Positions 46,836 through 59,859 of a DNA stretch of 64,000 nucleotides are shown piece by piece. Each line of letters begins with the position of its first letter. Within the stretch, counting starts at the first letter, position 1. The stretch is taken from positions 4,774,001-4,838,000 of the forward strand of contig NC_134436.1 of NCBI RefSeq assembly GCF_030867145.1. The letters run 5' to 3'. Source of the DNA: Opisthocomus hoazin (Eukaryota > Chordata > Aves > Opisthocomiformes > Opisthocomidae). Position numbers and translations under genes: made by a program. The notes under the pieces were generated by a model. That model made no database searches and was not told the DNA's origin. It saw nothing but the letters and a program-made list of their open reading frames with translations.

Positions 46836-49319
46836 CTTATTTTCCCTGCTGTCCTTGAAGATGCTCTTGCTCCCAGCAATTTCCCAGGCGTATTTTCCAT
46901 GTCCGTGGCCACCAGAGCACCCAGAACCCGGAACACCCAGACCTGATGCTCACGTGGGCCAGCCGTCTCCACAAGCCCTCCACCATGCCGCAGTGCGGCC
47001 AGTTCAAAGGCCTCGTGGTACTGAGCCCCCCTCCCCAGACTGACATCTCTCATCTCCAGTCGCTGCCTGGAGGAAGACTCCCTGTAAGGAGACAAGTCCC
47101 TCCAGGACACGTTTCACCACACGTGCACATACGTACACACACACATGTACGTGTGTGGACATGGAGGCAGTCTGAGACATGGACCAGCCAGCCTAGCTTT
47201 CTTCCACCCCAACAATTCCCTGCAGAGCTTCTCCTGGTTCATCCGCATGTCCTTCTGAGATCCACCCATGTCCCAAAGCCAGCGCGTGGAGGAGCAGATC
47301 CTTGCCATGCGGTGCCTGACTAGCATGACCCAAATCCTGCCAGCGAGGGCTGGAGGACGCGTGCGTCTCGCCCGCCGCAGTGCTGGAATGGGGACGCACA
47401 CGGTTGCAGATGGAGCCTTGGTGCGTCAGAAGTGCCGAGGGAGAGCACGCGAAGCAAGGTGCTCCCCCCACCCCGGGATGCGATGGGCACCCTTGCAGCA
47501 GAAGTGAGGTCCTCCCAGGCAGGCTTGCTGGCAGCGGCAGGGCTGCGGGCGGGCGATGGAGCCAGGTGGCCCCACGCCCCATAAAGGTGGCTCTGCCCCT
47601 CCCGGCGGACAGGCCGGGGGTGATGCTGCTGCTGTGGGGCTTGCTCGGGCTCTTTTCTCCAGTGGGCTGGAGAGAGTATGGATCCTGGTAGGCACCCCTT
47701 CCCCAGGCCCTGGATGGGGCCGTCCTACAGCCCCCTCCCCCCAGCCACGCATCACATCTCAGGGACCCCCTCCCCTGGCCACCCCTTCCTCTTTCTCATG
47801 TTTTTTCTCTCAAACTGGAGCAGACATCCCTGCGTCTGTCACACCAGCTTCACCTCTTCCCCAGGGGCTCCAACCGGCCACACCAGGCTGCTGGAGAAGA
47901 GGAGCTCTGGCGCTGGGAGAGCTCAGATCATCTGGGGAAACCAGTGGTTCTGGCTTTGGCGGTTTCAGCCCTGTGCCAGCCTTGGCTCTCACAGCCTCCT
48001 AGTTTGTTTTGCTAACAGCATAAGGTTTTATCTTGAACCATCCAGGAAGCGTCTGGGCCTCCTAGGCAGGCAGGGCTGGGACCTGCGGGGAGATGCGATG
48101 GCTGCAGAGGAGGAAAGCAGACACCAGCAACCACCCAAATAACTCGTCCCTGAAGGGCTGGGCAGGGCAGTCTGGGGGCTTGGCTCGGCGTTGCTATCTG
48201 CTTCCCTTTGGGAACTTTCTGAGAAAACTTTCCCTTCCCTGTCCTCGGCAGCTCTTTGATGAACCTGAGGTGAGAATGCAACTTGTCAGATGCTGGTGTG
48301 GGGAGCGTGTCTTTCTTCTGTGCTTCTCCCAGGCTCCATCCTTTGGGGCTTTTTTATTCCGGGGGAGGCTATGCTACATCCCTTCCCGGGTGCACAAACC
48401 CAAGGCTTACAGCCCCCCACTATCTGAGAAGCTGGCTGGAGTGATGTTAACTTCAGTGTGCTACTTCGAGCTCAGCAGAGGTGCCTGCACCTGCCTGCAG
48501 GCTCAGGAGAACGGTGCAGTATTAATTATTCTCTGTGGGAGGGGGGGGAACGACACAGGGGGGATGAGGGGAGAATATTGTAGCTGTAATGGACAGAAAT
48601 GAAATTGTCTTGTTTTATAATTTAGCTGAGAGTCTCCATAAATTGCAGATTTAGGTGTTGGCAGATGTCTAGGAAAGTCTCCTACTGTCCTGGGTCAGTG
48701 GATTTTCTCAAGGTCGTTCACGCGGAATGAGCTGATAAATGGATCCAGCAATGAGCTGCAGATGGAGCCGAGGGTTCATGGGGCACCTGCCCTGTTTTTC
48801 CCCAGTTTCAGAAAGATACGGTGCTGGGAGCGGATCCCAGGCACCGCAGATCAGCTCCTGCTCCCGGGATCAGTTGCACGTGGGTCAGATTTGGCTCTGG
48901 CGTGCAGAGAACGAATGACAGAGTGTGTCGGTGAGGTCCTGTGGGCTGCAGCCCAGGGGCTGAGCCCTAGCTGTGCTGGGAAGAGCGCCTGGGCTCTGCG
49001 AAATAGCTGTGAATGCACGGCAGCTTGTGAGTATCGATGAGGTGTTTGTGGGAGCTGGGGGAGCACCAGAGGGGGCAAGGAGTTGGTCGTAGGCTGTGCT
49101 GACTTTTGGGGAGTTGGTGAGGATCCCCCATGAGCAAGGCAGGAATGTGCAGCAGCTCCTGGCAGGTCTGTGTTGGGGGAAATTCGGTTTATGGCAAGGA
49201 GGGGTGCCTATGCCTGGGAGAGCACCGTGGGGCATTTTGGACCTCAAAATGAAGAACTTCAGCCACGGGAGACGAGTGACCCTGTGGCACAGCCTCACCT
49301 GTACTGCCAGAGACAGCAT

Positions 49320-49660
49320 GGGTGTGCGCAGGCTGTGCTGCGGGGGGGTGACAGCAGGGTGTCCTCCACGTGTGTGGGGTGACAGTGGGGTGCTCACAGC
49401 CTGTACCCCGTGGAGGGGTGGCACGGGGGTCTTTGTGATGGGGGGTGGAGGCAGGTGAACTGGCTGTGCGGCAGGCGTGGGTGATGTGAGGAGGTACAAC
49501 CCCTGTCCCAGGAGGAGGTGGAGGGGGGTACGTGCAGCCTGCACTGCAGCAGGAGGGGGTACACTGTTGGTACCACAGGGAGAGGTGGCACAGGGTTATG
49601 TGCAAGCTGTACTGTGTGGAGAGGTGGCAGTGGGGTGTACACAGTGTGCAGCCTTGGGCA
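49320..49660. repeat. Degenerate GT-rich minisatellite in intron 3
   Basis: GGTGACAG, GAGGTGGCA, GGGGTACA and CTGTACTG words recur with an apparent spacing of roughly 50 bases, in G- and T-rich sequence. The exact period was judged by eye. Confidence 0.6.
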
Positions 49661-52600
49661 GGTGACAACTCTTCCATAAGCAGCGTGTCTGCAAGGAGAC
49701 AGTAGCACCTACTGTCCCCATCCCATCGAAGAGGGCATTGGGTCTCTGCTGCCTGACAGCCCGTGGCCCCATCATCACGTGAGACCTCATCCTTTGCTTC
49801 CTTGAAGGCTCGCCCAACCTCTGCTACCTGCCTGGGGCTCCTCACATCAGGCTGGGCTGCCTGGCTGGCTTCCAGCTCTGGCCAGTTCCCCTTTTACCAC
49901 CCTGCTGAACAAGATGCCGCTCATTCCTCCCTGTCCTCCTCTTCCTCTTGCCTCTGAGACCCCCAGGCTCTCTCCTGCCTGATGCTCTTGGATTCAGTGT
50001 TGGTCTATGATGAACACGGGCTTCCCTAGCTTGGATCTGGGGGGGGGGGGGGCGGGGGAGGGCTTCTGCTTCCCCCCCTCACCCTCCCCTTTTTCCTTTC
50101 GCAATTGTATCTGGTCATCTCCATTCCTTTCTCCTGATCTCTTTCCCTACTCTGCTCGGGCAGTGACCTGCCCGCTCCCTGTTATCAATCTCCCCTGACC
50201 AGCTGTCTGCTGGCCCTGGTACAGAGGGATGCTGAGCCCTCTGCAGCGCGGGGCTGAGTCCCCGGCTGGCTCCAACAGCCGAGCTGTGAATCCTCTGTGC
50301 GATGAAAGCACTGGCTGTGTGGGCAACAACCCGATCCAAGCCGTGCTGATTGATATTCCCAGCACTGCTCTGCCCGCTCGGCCAGGCTCTCAGCTGCAGT
50401 GCTGTTCCCTGCGCTCACAGACCATCCTGGAGTGGGGCCCAGCCCTGCAGCCTGCTTCATCAGTGACCCAGATCCTGGAGCAAAACCCGATGCTGCAACG
50501 GGGCAGTGTCTCTCGGCACTTTGTAGTCCCTCCACCCGGAGAGCAGCCAGGAGGCCGGGGATGGGGAGAAGGGTGGAGGGTGGGATGCAGCTGAAGGGGG
50601 TGGAGGGTGGGGTGCTCCCGGGTGAGGACAGAGCTGGCATGTTCTGGGACGGGAAGGAGAGGCGGCTGGGGTAATGAGAGGGTGCATGATGTAGGGCAGG
50701 GTGGGGTGGAGTGTTATGGGGGAGAGTGAGGGCTAAGCGATACACGGAGCAAAGGGGCACAGAGTGGCTCTGTCTCTGGGAACTGTGTCAGCTCAGGGTG
50801 GGGAAGGCAGCCTCAGGAGGGTGTGGGGCAGCAGCCAAGGGGCGGATGCTGTGCACTTGTGTCCCCAGAGCTGGTGTCCACCTGGAACCCCTGGTGAGAA
50901 TTGTGTCCAAGAGCTGTGCAGATCTGACTGTGCCAGGGTGGATTGCAAAGAGCGGGAGCCCTCCTTCATGGTTTGTGGGGTCTTGAACATTCAACCCCTG
51001 TGGTACCCTGCCAAATCTCTCTCTTACTGGCATGTTCTTTTGAATGGTGCCCCTGGAGCGGAGTCCCGTGCCAAGCCCAAAGCACCTTCTTCCTCTTCCA
51101 CCCTCCATCCCCATGCATACCTGGCATGTGAAAACATCTGTCCGTGGGAGAGCTGTGCTCCTGCATACTCCCCTGCAAGCCAGTCCATCTAAGCTGCAGT
51201 TGCACAACCCAAGCTCTGCTCCTGGAATAAACCAAGATGGACAACGGAGTTTACTCCAAAAGGGACTCTGCCCACAGCCCCCTCTGCTCCTTCAGTGCCC
51301 CAGGAAGCACACAGTCTGCTTGGCTGAGGCAGAGGAAGACTGAAGAAGGATGAGGAGGAGCCTGGCTGCAGGGGCACAGGCCACCTCTTCTTGTCACCTC
51401 TGATGCTAGCTGCAGTGTCCATCAGTCCAACCTGGATGAAGCTGAGTCTTGGTTTCACCGCTGGGAGCCAGGGTCACCTGCGACTCAGACACACTCAGCC
51501 TCCCCCCAGTAAGTCCCCATTGACCTTGTCGTCTCTCTAACTTTCTGGACTTTTCTGAAGGTCTCAGTCTGCACCCTTGAGGACCTGCTTTCCGTATCCC
51601 ATAGGTTTCTTTTCCTGATGGAGTTCCTGACTCAACCCTGTGGTTGAGAGCACAAGAGGAAGAGGAGGTCAAAAAAAGGAACAGAATGAAAGCAACGCCC
51701 CAAGATCCCTTAAAGATGTCTCCTAGTTGTTTTACATCTGTGTCTTCCTGTGGTGTAAGCTGTTTACTGCCTCAGTCCTTCAGATGCACATAGAAAAGAG
51801 TGAGTAGGAGAGTAGGTTTGTGGCAGTGACCTGCTAGAAGGGCAGGAGAAAGCTCGTACATTATCTCATCATTTGCATCCATTCTGGCATTCAAAGCCAT
51901 GTCTTGTGGATCCTGCCCGAAGATCCCTAAAGATGCCCCTGCCCTGGGAGGTAAACATCCTCCTGAGCACCTCTTCACCAGCAAAATACCTGCCTCCTGA
52001 TCTACTGTCTAAATATGGCACAGTGGGGCAGCAGCCAATCTTGGCAGGTTTCATCGAAGCCTTCTTTAAAGCCATCATTTTGGGAGGGCAAGCGAATCAC
52101 TGCGTCTCGCTCAGAACCGACCCTGCTCTGTAGAGAAGTTGTGGGAGCAGAGTGCCCTGATCCAGCTCCTTGGAGACATCTCTAAAGGCCCGAGCAACCT
52201 GAAAGCCTGGAGCTATTTAGCTCCCACATGGCCTGGTTTTCACGTGCTCCAAACTCCCCGATGCTCTTGAGCAGCTGCAAAACTGCTGCCAGGGAGACTC
52301 TGACAGATATCCATCCCTTCTGTGGGGGGAGCTTCTTGTCTGAGCCCGGGACTGAGATCGTGCTCTAAATGTCTTGCTAATGTGATGTCTGATGTTCCTC
52401 TTACACTAATCTGTTAATCTTTCCGCTTCTTCATCAAAAGCACTCAAGCCCAGTAGAAAGCAAAATCAGTATTTGAGATATTTGAAGAGCCCTTCGTTAT
52501 TATTCAGGCTGCGCGAGACCTTTTGAGGTGTTGTGATTCAAGGCCCTGGGAGTGTCTAGATGTGCTTGGGCTATTTTTTTCCAAGGATCACAGTTTATTA

Positions 52601-55600
52601 GGGACTATCAGGATGCCTCTTGCCCAAAGAAGAGAGTGCAGAATCCTGCCCAAATATTCAGGAAATTTTTCCCGTGCCATGGTCTGCAAGGTCTGGTCCA
52701 AGGACTTGACAGCTCACCCAGGATTTAAGGACAGGGTGAAAGAAAACCATCCTCAGCTCATCCATACCAGCAGTCCTGTGCCAGTCAGAACAGTAATGCC
52801 GGACTGGTGCACGTAAGATAAGTGCCCTTAACAAACCTCACAATATTACTTGTCTTGCCTGTTTGGTCTCTCCAAATGAAGGCTTGTCTTACCCAGTATC
52901 ATCACCATTCATCATTAGGTGCATGTTGGTTGCAGACCACTAAAGTGAGGGCTCTGCTGGTGTCCAGAGCATGTTGGTGCACAGACTTATGGAATAGACA
53001 CAATTCCTTGACCAAGCAAAAAAAGCTTCTGTCCTTTGTCTATGAACATAGAGGTGGTTAGAAAGCAGGGTTGCCATCAGAAGAAAATTTTCAATTTGAA
53101 AATAAATCAACAAGAATTGTCAGATTCTTTTTTTTTAATTTGACTCAAGTCCATCAATGGACATAGATGCAGAAATATGTATATTTTTCCTAATAACTTC
53201 TAAAGGCATGATTCTGACTGACCTTTTTGAATTTAGCTTCATAATTAATACTTGGCTTGAATTCTGAAGTGAAAGTTACCTTTGCAAGAGCATCATTTTT
53301 CCGTTTTTACATGTCAGCAAAGATATCCCCCCTGCCCCAACTTTGAAACAAGAAACTGGCTTGAAAAATGATCTGATTTCAGCAAATTGACATATTTTCA
53401 ATTCAAAGTTGTCAGTTAAATCATTCCTGGTTTCCTGTCTTTTTTTAGAGTCCTGAGTCTACGGTTTGGGACCCCTGCCCTCCCCAGAGCTTTCAATACT
53501 ATCTGTCAGCTCCCATGGGTGCAACTGGGAGCCAGATTATCTCATTATTTTCCCAGCGTTGTTCTCCCAGTCTACAGCTGTTGGATTCCTTGAGGGCTTT
53601 ATTCAAGTGTTACTCCCAGTCCTGGAACCTTTTTCTCCCTGGGATCTTCAGATGGTTTTACTGTGATTATGAGACCTCCTTCTGTGTCCCGAGCAATTTC
53701 TGCTCTATACCAACTATCTACAAAATGGCTCTATTATGAGCTTAAAGGTGACAGACATTTCAGGACACCATGGTCAGTCCAATTTAGACATTATTCCATA
53801 AAGATTATGACCCCTTTAGATTTTATGATTCATCCTTCAGATTATTTATTTCCATATTTTCCTTTTCGGTCTTCATTTCAACCAAAGAAAAGCCAAATTG
53901 CACATCCTTGATGGGCTCAGAGCTCTGATAGGCTGAGAGGTTAGGCAGTCTCTGTCCTGAGGCTGTCTAAATGGGTTTCTAATTGCGTTAGATCTTGCTA
54001 TGAGTTAGATAAATTCCATCTGACCAGGCAGGTTGGCACCGGGCTTTGGCGGCTTCTTTGAGCATCATGCAAATTTGAGAAGGCTTCAGGGCACCTGTGC
54101 GGAGTCAGCCCACATTTTACCCAGATTTATTCGTTAGATAGTGCCTTGGGATCTGATGTCCATTTTAGGATGGCTGTTCTGCTATCATTATTTCAGCAGG
54201 ACTTATAGCACCTCTCCTCTGACTGCAAGGTCAGCACTTGCTAGTTGTCAGCAATGGAAGCCACGTGAACAGCCACTTGACAGAGTTGCTTTTCAGATAA
54301 TACATGGTTTTGGGATATGTGATTCTCATGGATTCCTGTGAGTCTCTCCTCCAGTTGTGGATTCCTTCTGTCGCTTCATTTGTCAACAGTGAAAAAGTCA
54401 AAGGGTTGTTGGGAACAACCCTCACTTCAGACACTGGTATGGGCATGGGCACAAGAGTTTGTGGGCAGAGCGCAGCCATCAAACAAAACCTCGTGAACAT
54501 CAGATGGACCAGAACTGTCAGCCCCATTGCTAATGTGCTTTGTGCAACCACAGTAGCTGTGATGGAGGTGACCCCAGCAAATCATCAGACTGGTAGATCA
54601 GAAAACTGGGCCTTGAAGTCTGCTGGTAGTCCTGTCCAAAATTGTCAGTGCTAGTTTGGAGACACCATCTTCAACGACAAAATTTTGGGAAGGCCTGAAT
54701 GTTTTTTTCTGAATGCAGGAGGGGTCTTACAGGGGTGCATAGACCACACTTTTGCTTAGAGCTGGGTCCATCTTTCTCCCTCCCCTTTTTTGTGCTGGCT
54801 GGAGCTCCAGGCAGACAATTGTCCTGCCTGGTTACTCTGTCTCTCCCTTATTCAAAGCAGGCAGAGCCACCGAGACCTGTTCCCTTGCTCTGCACCAGCT
54901 CTTTCCTCAGTTCCTTCATGTTGTGCTGAAAGGGAGCAATCTAGTACTGCTGGGAACTGCAGCTCTGGCGTGGTTTGGTCCACTTTACAAAGTGATAGTT
55001 AGCCTTGTGCCTCTGAAAATCAACCTGGAGATGCTGTGGCAGTGCAGGGAGGAACCTCTGGGGCAGACCGAATCCCCAGACCATAAAGGGGACCAGAGGG
55101 GCACTGGATAGAGAAGCGCAGTCCTGGAGGAGCAGAGGGCTACCATAGGTGCTAGGAGGCTGACACCAAGTCAGGGCAGCGTTTGCTTTTGCTGCTCATA
55201 TGCACTCTCCCTCATTGTGCTGCTCTGCCTGGTGCCACGTAGCATTGTGAGCTCTTCACATTACTTGCAGGTACGGCAGCCCCGGGCATGCAGGTGGGTG
55301 CAGGAGGAGTAGAGGATGCTCTTGGAGGTTATCTTCAAAAGTCAGTGCAGCGTGCTGTTGCGGTAGCACAGGGAAGTATAGGAAGAGCTATCTGCTCCAT
55401 CCTCACCCCAGAACACCAGCAGAAGCACATGCTGTTGCTCAGATGATCTGTAAAATGGTCAATTGCTTATGGACACGAGCTGTGCTTGTGTCCTCTTTCC
55501 TAAAGCTAGAGTGTGGCCCTAGGTGGTTTTTGGCAATTCAGGTCCAGTTTTCCTTGAGACTTGCCCTGGTTTCCATGGGCATAATATTACCATCAGCCTC

Positions 55601-56689
55601 CTGCTCCAAAACCTGTGTTGCATTGCACTGGAGCTGTGTTTCTCCCCAGACATGACAGTAGCAAATAAAATAATTCCCACATGCAGCAAAACCTCCATAC
55701 ATGAAAAGCTGGATCTTTGTAGTTTGGGGCATGGTCCCTGGGCTTGTCTTTTTTTTTTTTCAGTGATCGGGGATGTTGTATAGCTCCAGGTTGGTCTGTA
55801 AAGAGAGGGGTTCATGAATTAATCTGAAGTTGACTAACTCATGCTACAATGGCTCCCTTGTCGCTTATTTTTATATTCTGGGCATTGGGTCTGACATTGC
55901 CTTTCACTTTCAGCCCTGTGAGTTGCTTCATTGTGGCGGCTGTTGGGGAAGCAAGCTCCTTTGGCAGCTGGCTGAAAGGACGTTGAGGCTTCTGGCATGT
56001 GGGGAGGCGCAGGAGCAATTGGAGGCTGCCAGATGAGCCCATTAGCCATGGATCTTGCTTTCAGATCAGCAGCGAGGTAGTTAAAAATTTTGATATTTCC
56101 ACCACTCCAGCATTAATTGGTACTTGGGGGGGAGCAGGGCAGCTCAACTCCATGGGGGCTGTTGCATCACACTGTTTCTATCGGCAGGAAAAGGGTGCCC
56201 AGGGAGGATTTTAAGGTTTCCTCTGTGAACAGCACAATTTCTGGTCTGTCAGATGGGACTGCATCTCCTGCCACTTGGTCTGTGTGGTCTATGCAGGTGG
56301 AGATGCAGCGCTTTTGGGAAGGAGCCTGTGTGACATGCCACAGCCCTGTTCCCTCATAGCACTGCTCTTGTGTTGTCTGAGTTTGTTTTCCTTTAGCAAA
56401 GAGAATCAGCTCCGTGTGTGTCCCAGTGCAAGCTGGAGATATTTGTGATGAAGCAAGAGGAGGGAGGGAGCTGAGTGGGGCTGAGGAGGGAGGGTGCCCA
56501 CTTGGTCCCCCTCCAGCATCTGTGGGTTGGAACCCTCATGGTGGAGGGCATCAGGACAGAGGAGCCCCCTTGGCCGGGATTGGTGTTGGGGGACTTTGGG
56601 GTGTGCGAGCAGGATCAGGCAGGCTGGGGAAGGCTGTCAGGGAGAGCCCGAGAATATTTCTCATCAAAACAAGTCCCTGCTACTGCCAG

Positions 56690-57410
56690 ATGAGCCCTAA
56701 ACCTGGAACCGTGGGTGTGACCCTGACTTCCCCATTGTGGAAAGGCGGTGGCAGAGCTGGAACAGGCACAGAGCAGGGCAGCAAAGCTGGCCCAACCTGC
56801 CCAGCGTCTGCAGGAGGACAGGCTGCACGTACTCGCGTGCTGCAGCTCACAGAGGACACAGTGGAGCAGGATGCAGTGCAGATCTGTGAAACTGGAAAGG
56901 GGTAGATCAAGGAGCAATTACTCATGTTTTCTCACAACCCTGCAGGTAGGAGAAGTTCAAGGAAAAATTTCCAGGCAGCAGATGTAAAACCAAAGGGAAG
57001 TGCTTTTCTGCGTAGCACATGGGCAGAGAGTTCATTGCTGCAGGATGCCACGGAGGCCAAAAGCAGGTGTGGACTCAAAAAAGCATGAGAGCACTTCGTA
57101 GAGGATGGGGGTCATTAAACGTATGCGCTGCAAACAGTTCCTTGCTCAGGAAAAAAACCCGAGCTGAGGCACACAGAAACCCACAGGATTTACCAGGGGA
57201 TGAATGTCTTCATCAGAGCAGCTGCCACTGCTGGAGGCAGCTACTGGTGCCGGTGCTCCCTGCAGAAAGTGGGGGACCGGGGGCTCAGTTTGCTTCTCAG
57301 ATGTACAGGCTGGCACAGGCATGTCTCCTCATCAGAAATAAAAGAATGAGCACTGGGGAGTGCTTGAAAGGACTTTTTTCAGAGCCACAATTCCTCATCT
57401 AAGAAAATCG
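56690..57410 (+). mobile_element. Ancient CR1-type 3' region
   Basis: The DNA follows the known 3' body of old CR1/L3-like elements in order: a TACTCATGTTTTCTCACAAC stretch, then AGGCAGCAGATGTAAAACC, then AAGTGCTTTTCTGCGTAGCAC, then GAGAGTTCATTGCTGCAGGATG and TCAAAAAAGCATGAGAGCAC. It is heavily mutated and shows no protein similarity. Edges are approximate. Confidence 0.55.
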
Positions 57411-57459
57411 ACAGCTTTGCCCCACATCCCATTCTAGTGCAGTAGCAAAGTGGAGACAG

Positions 57460-59400
57460 TAGTTAGAAACAGAAAAACAATGAATATTGGGGGGGGGAAA
57501 GGGAAAAGAGGGGGAGTCTATAGCAATTAGTAGAAATGAGTGGTTATGGAGTGTAGAAAATTGAAAAGGAAAGGCAAAAACATTGGAGGAAAATCAGTTT
57601 TGACAAGCTAAATACAATAAGGAGTCCTTTAAAAAATGTGCTAGGAAGAGGTGGAATTCAGTAATTGTCATTTCGAAATGGAGATTGCAAAATTGTTAAT
57701 TATGTAGAAAAATGCAAAAGCATTCAATGAATAGTTCTAGTAATTTGGACTGAGACGTAACAATGTAGGATGCAGTACCTGCCAGTGAGTTGGTAACCAT
57801 CAAAGACATTCAAAATATCAGCTCCTTCAAATAGTGATATTTGAAATAATCGAAGAAAATAATTTGTCTTCAAAGGTCTGGAGTAGGAGCTCTCTGATGT
57901 AGGCTGGGGAACTCAGGATGAGCCAGGAGGAGTGGGAGTGCAGTGACGCCGTGAGCCAGCTGGAATAGTGATGGGGATGCTGTGTGCACCGTGCACTGTC
58001 CTCGCCAGCCTCAGGGAACAACTGGATTAATAGCTAAGACAGGAAACTTGATGATGGAAATAGCACTGACGTCAGTCAACACAGTTTGATGGGAAGGGGT
58101 ACTGGGCAGTGTCATTACATGACAAGCCCAGCTCTTAAACCTTTATTTAGGCATCTGCTCCCGGCTACTATGAGGAACACGATCTGCTCAAGGCATACCT
58201 GTGGGTCTGAAGCAGCAAAGCTGGTTTTATGTTGGGGTGAGATTACAGTGTGTAGCTAATCAGCTTGGAGTTTGATGAAGATGCCGAGTTGATAATGTGT
58301 TATGTTACTATTATTATTATTTTGAATTAACACTAGTCATTATAAGTAAAGCATTGTTAGATAGATGAAGATATGGTTTATCAACAGCTTAACAAAGAAA
58401 AGCAGTCGTTAGTCGGGAGTCCTTGTGGAATGAGGTTCTCCTGGAGGAGCTCTTCGGCAGCGGTACTGTGCCCACTGCCATTCAACATTATAATCAATGA
58501 TCTGGAAGTAAATATAAAATCACCGCTGATAAAATTTGCAGCTGACATGGAGATTGGTGGAGTGGGAGATCATGATGAAGATAGAGCAGTCATGCAGAGC
58601 AATCCAGATTGCTTGGTAAACTGGGCCCATTTAAACAAAGTGCATTTTAACACAGCCAAATGCAAAGCTGTACATTGAGAAATAGGGAATGCTGGTTTAT
58701 ATCCTGGAAAGCACTGACTTTTAAATGGATTTAAGGATCACACTGCATGAGTAGCTCAGCGTGAGCACTCACAGTGCTCCCACCAAAGGGCTAATACAGT
58801 CCTCGGAAAAACCTGAGAGGTAGGAGGAGAAGCAAGGCTTTGCAGAAATCCCTGGTGAGGTGGTGCCAGCATTCCTGCAGGGATTGCCTCTGATGGGGAA
58901 TGGGGAAAAAATGGGGAAAGTAAAGATGAGGGCCACCAAACTCATTCACTGGCTTGTAGGTTGAGACTTAAGGAACCCAGTTTGTTTAACTTCTCAAAAA
59001 GAAGATTGAAGGGTGCCTTGACTGCACTGTACAAGCAACTTCTTGTGTAGAAAATGCTGTGTGCTGAAAGGCTCTTTAACCCAGTACAGAAAGGTCAAAG
59101 AAAACCCAATTTCTGTAAGTCAGTGCCAGACAAATGGATTCAGTGTCTTTCCATGACTCCAGAGCAAGGCTCTCCGAGTGGAGAGCATCAGCCAGACACA
59201 AGCTACTATTATTTTTGAAGTGCATTCGTCACAGCATGGTGAGGACTATGCTGAGTATGAGGGGGGCACTAAGCCCTGTTAGTGCTATGCTGCCGTGCAG
59301 GGTTGGAAGGACGTGGGGTGGAGTGTGGATTGCTTTGTCCTGCAGTGGGAAGAGTCTTTTCAAGGGCTGCCAGGCAGGATCTGACACTTAAAGGAGGTGG
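57460..59400 (+). mobile_element. Decayed CR1-type LINE body with RT remnant
   Basis: At 58373-58678 a 101-codon frame contains LCPLPFNIIINDLE, then KFAADME and LVNWAHLNKVHFNTAKCKAVH-like sequence. These match the CR1 RT blocks GPLLFNIFINDL, KFADDT and the downstream W...N..KC..LH pattern. The catalytic Asp pair is altered (FADD to FAAD). Upstream DNA resembles the pre-RT region. Downstream, 58.92-59.10 kb resembles the CR1 3' body. It may be more than one insertion. It does not encode a working protein. Confidence 0.65.
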
Positions 59401-59859
59401 TTTTTAGGTAAAAGTGATGCTATTTGGAAGGAGACCCCTCAGGGGAGGGATAATAGCTGTCACAGGCTGGGTTTCTGAGGCTGTTTGTATTATTGCAGGC
59501 ACCCCAAGGAGCCTTAGTTGTTTGTCTAGGGTTTTACAAGCACAGAGAGAAAGCAGGAGCTTCGAGCTAGGGATGCGCCACGGTGACGGAAGAAAGCAGT
59601 TTCAGACAGGCAGTCAGGGTGCAGGAGGAAGCTGTGGGACAGCATTGCCCGGCATGGTAGGCAGTGACGTCAGTGCAGTGAAGGATTTTGTAGGCTTTAC
59701 ACAGCTGCACAGCCTACTAAGTGGGCTGGGACATGACCTCCGGAGGCCTGCACACAATTCTGCTATGGGCAGGACTGCTTTGACCTCAGCTCCTTGAGAA
59801 GACTCTTGAGAGGGGCTAGCCTATCCCTTCATGACAAAGATTTCACCATCTGCTTGTGA

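Noticed and set aside
46601..47110. 169-codon antisense open frame over the short-form poly(A) site
   Set aside because: No recognisable domain, poor start context, and it spans the 3' UTR and poly(A) region of the sense transcript. Kept as chance unless antisense RNA is found.
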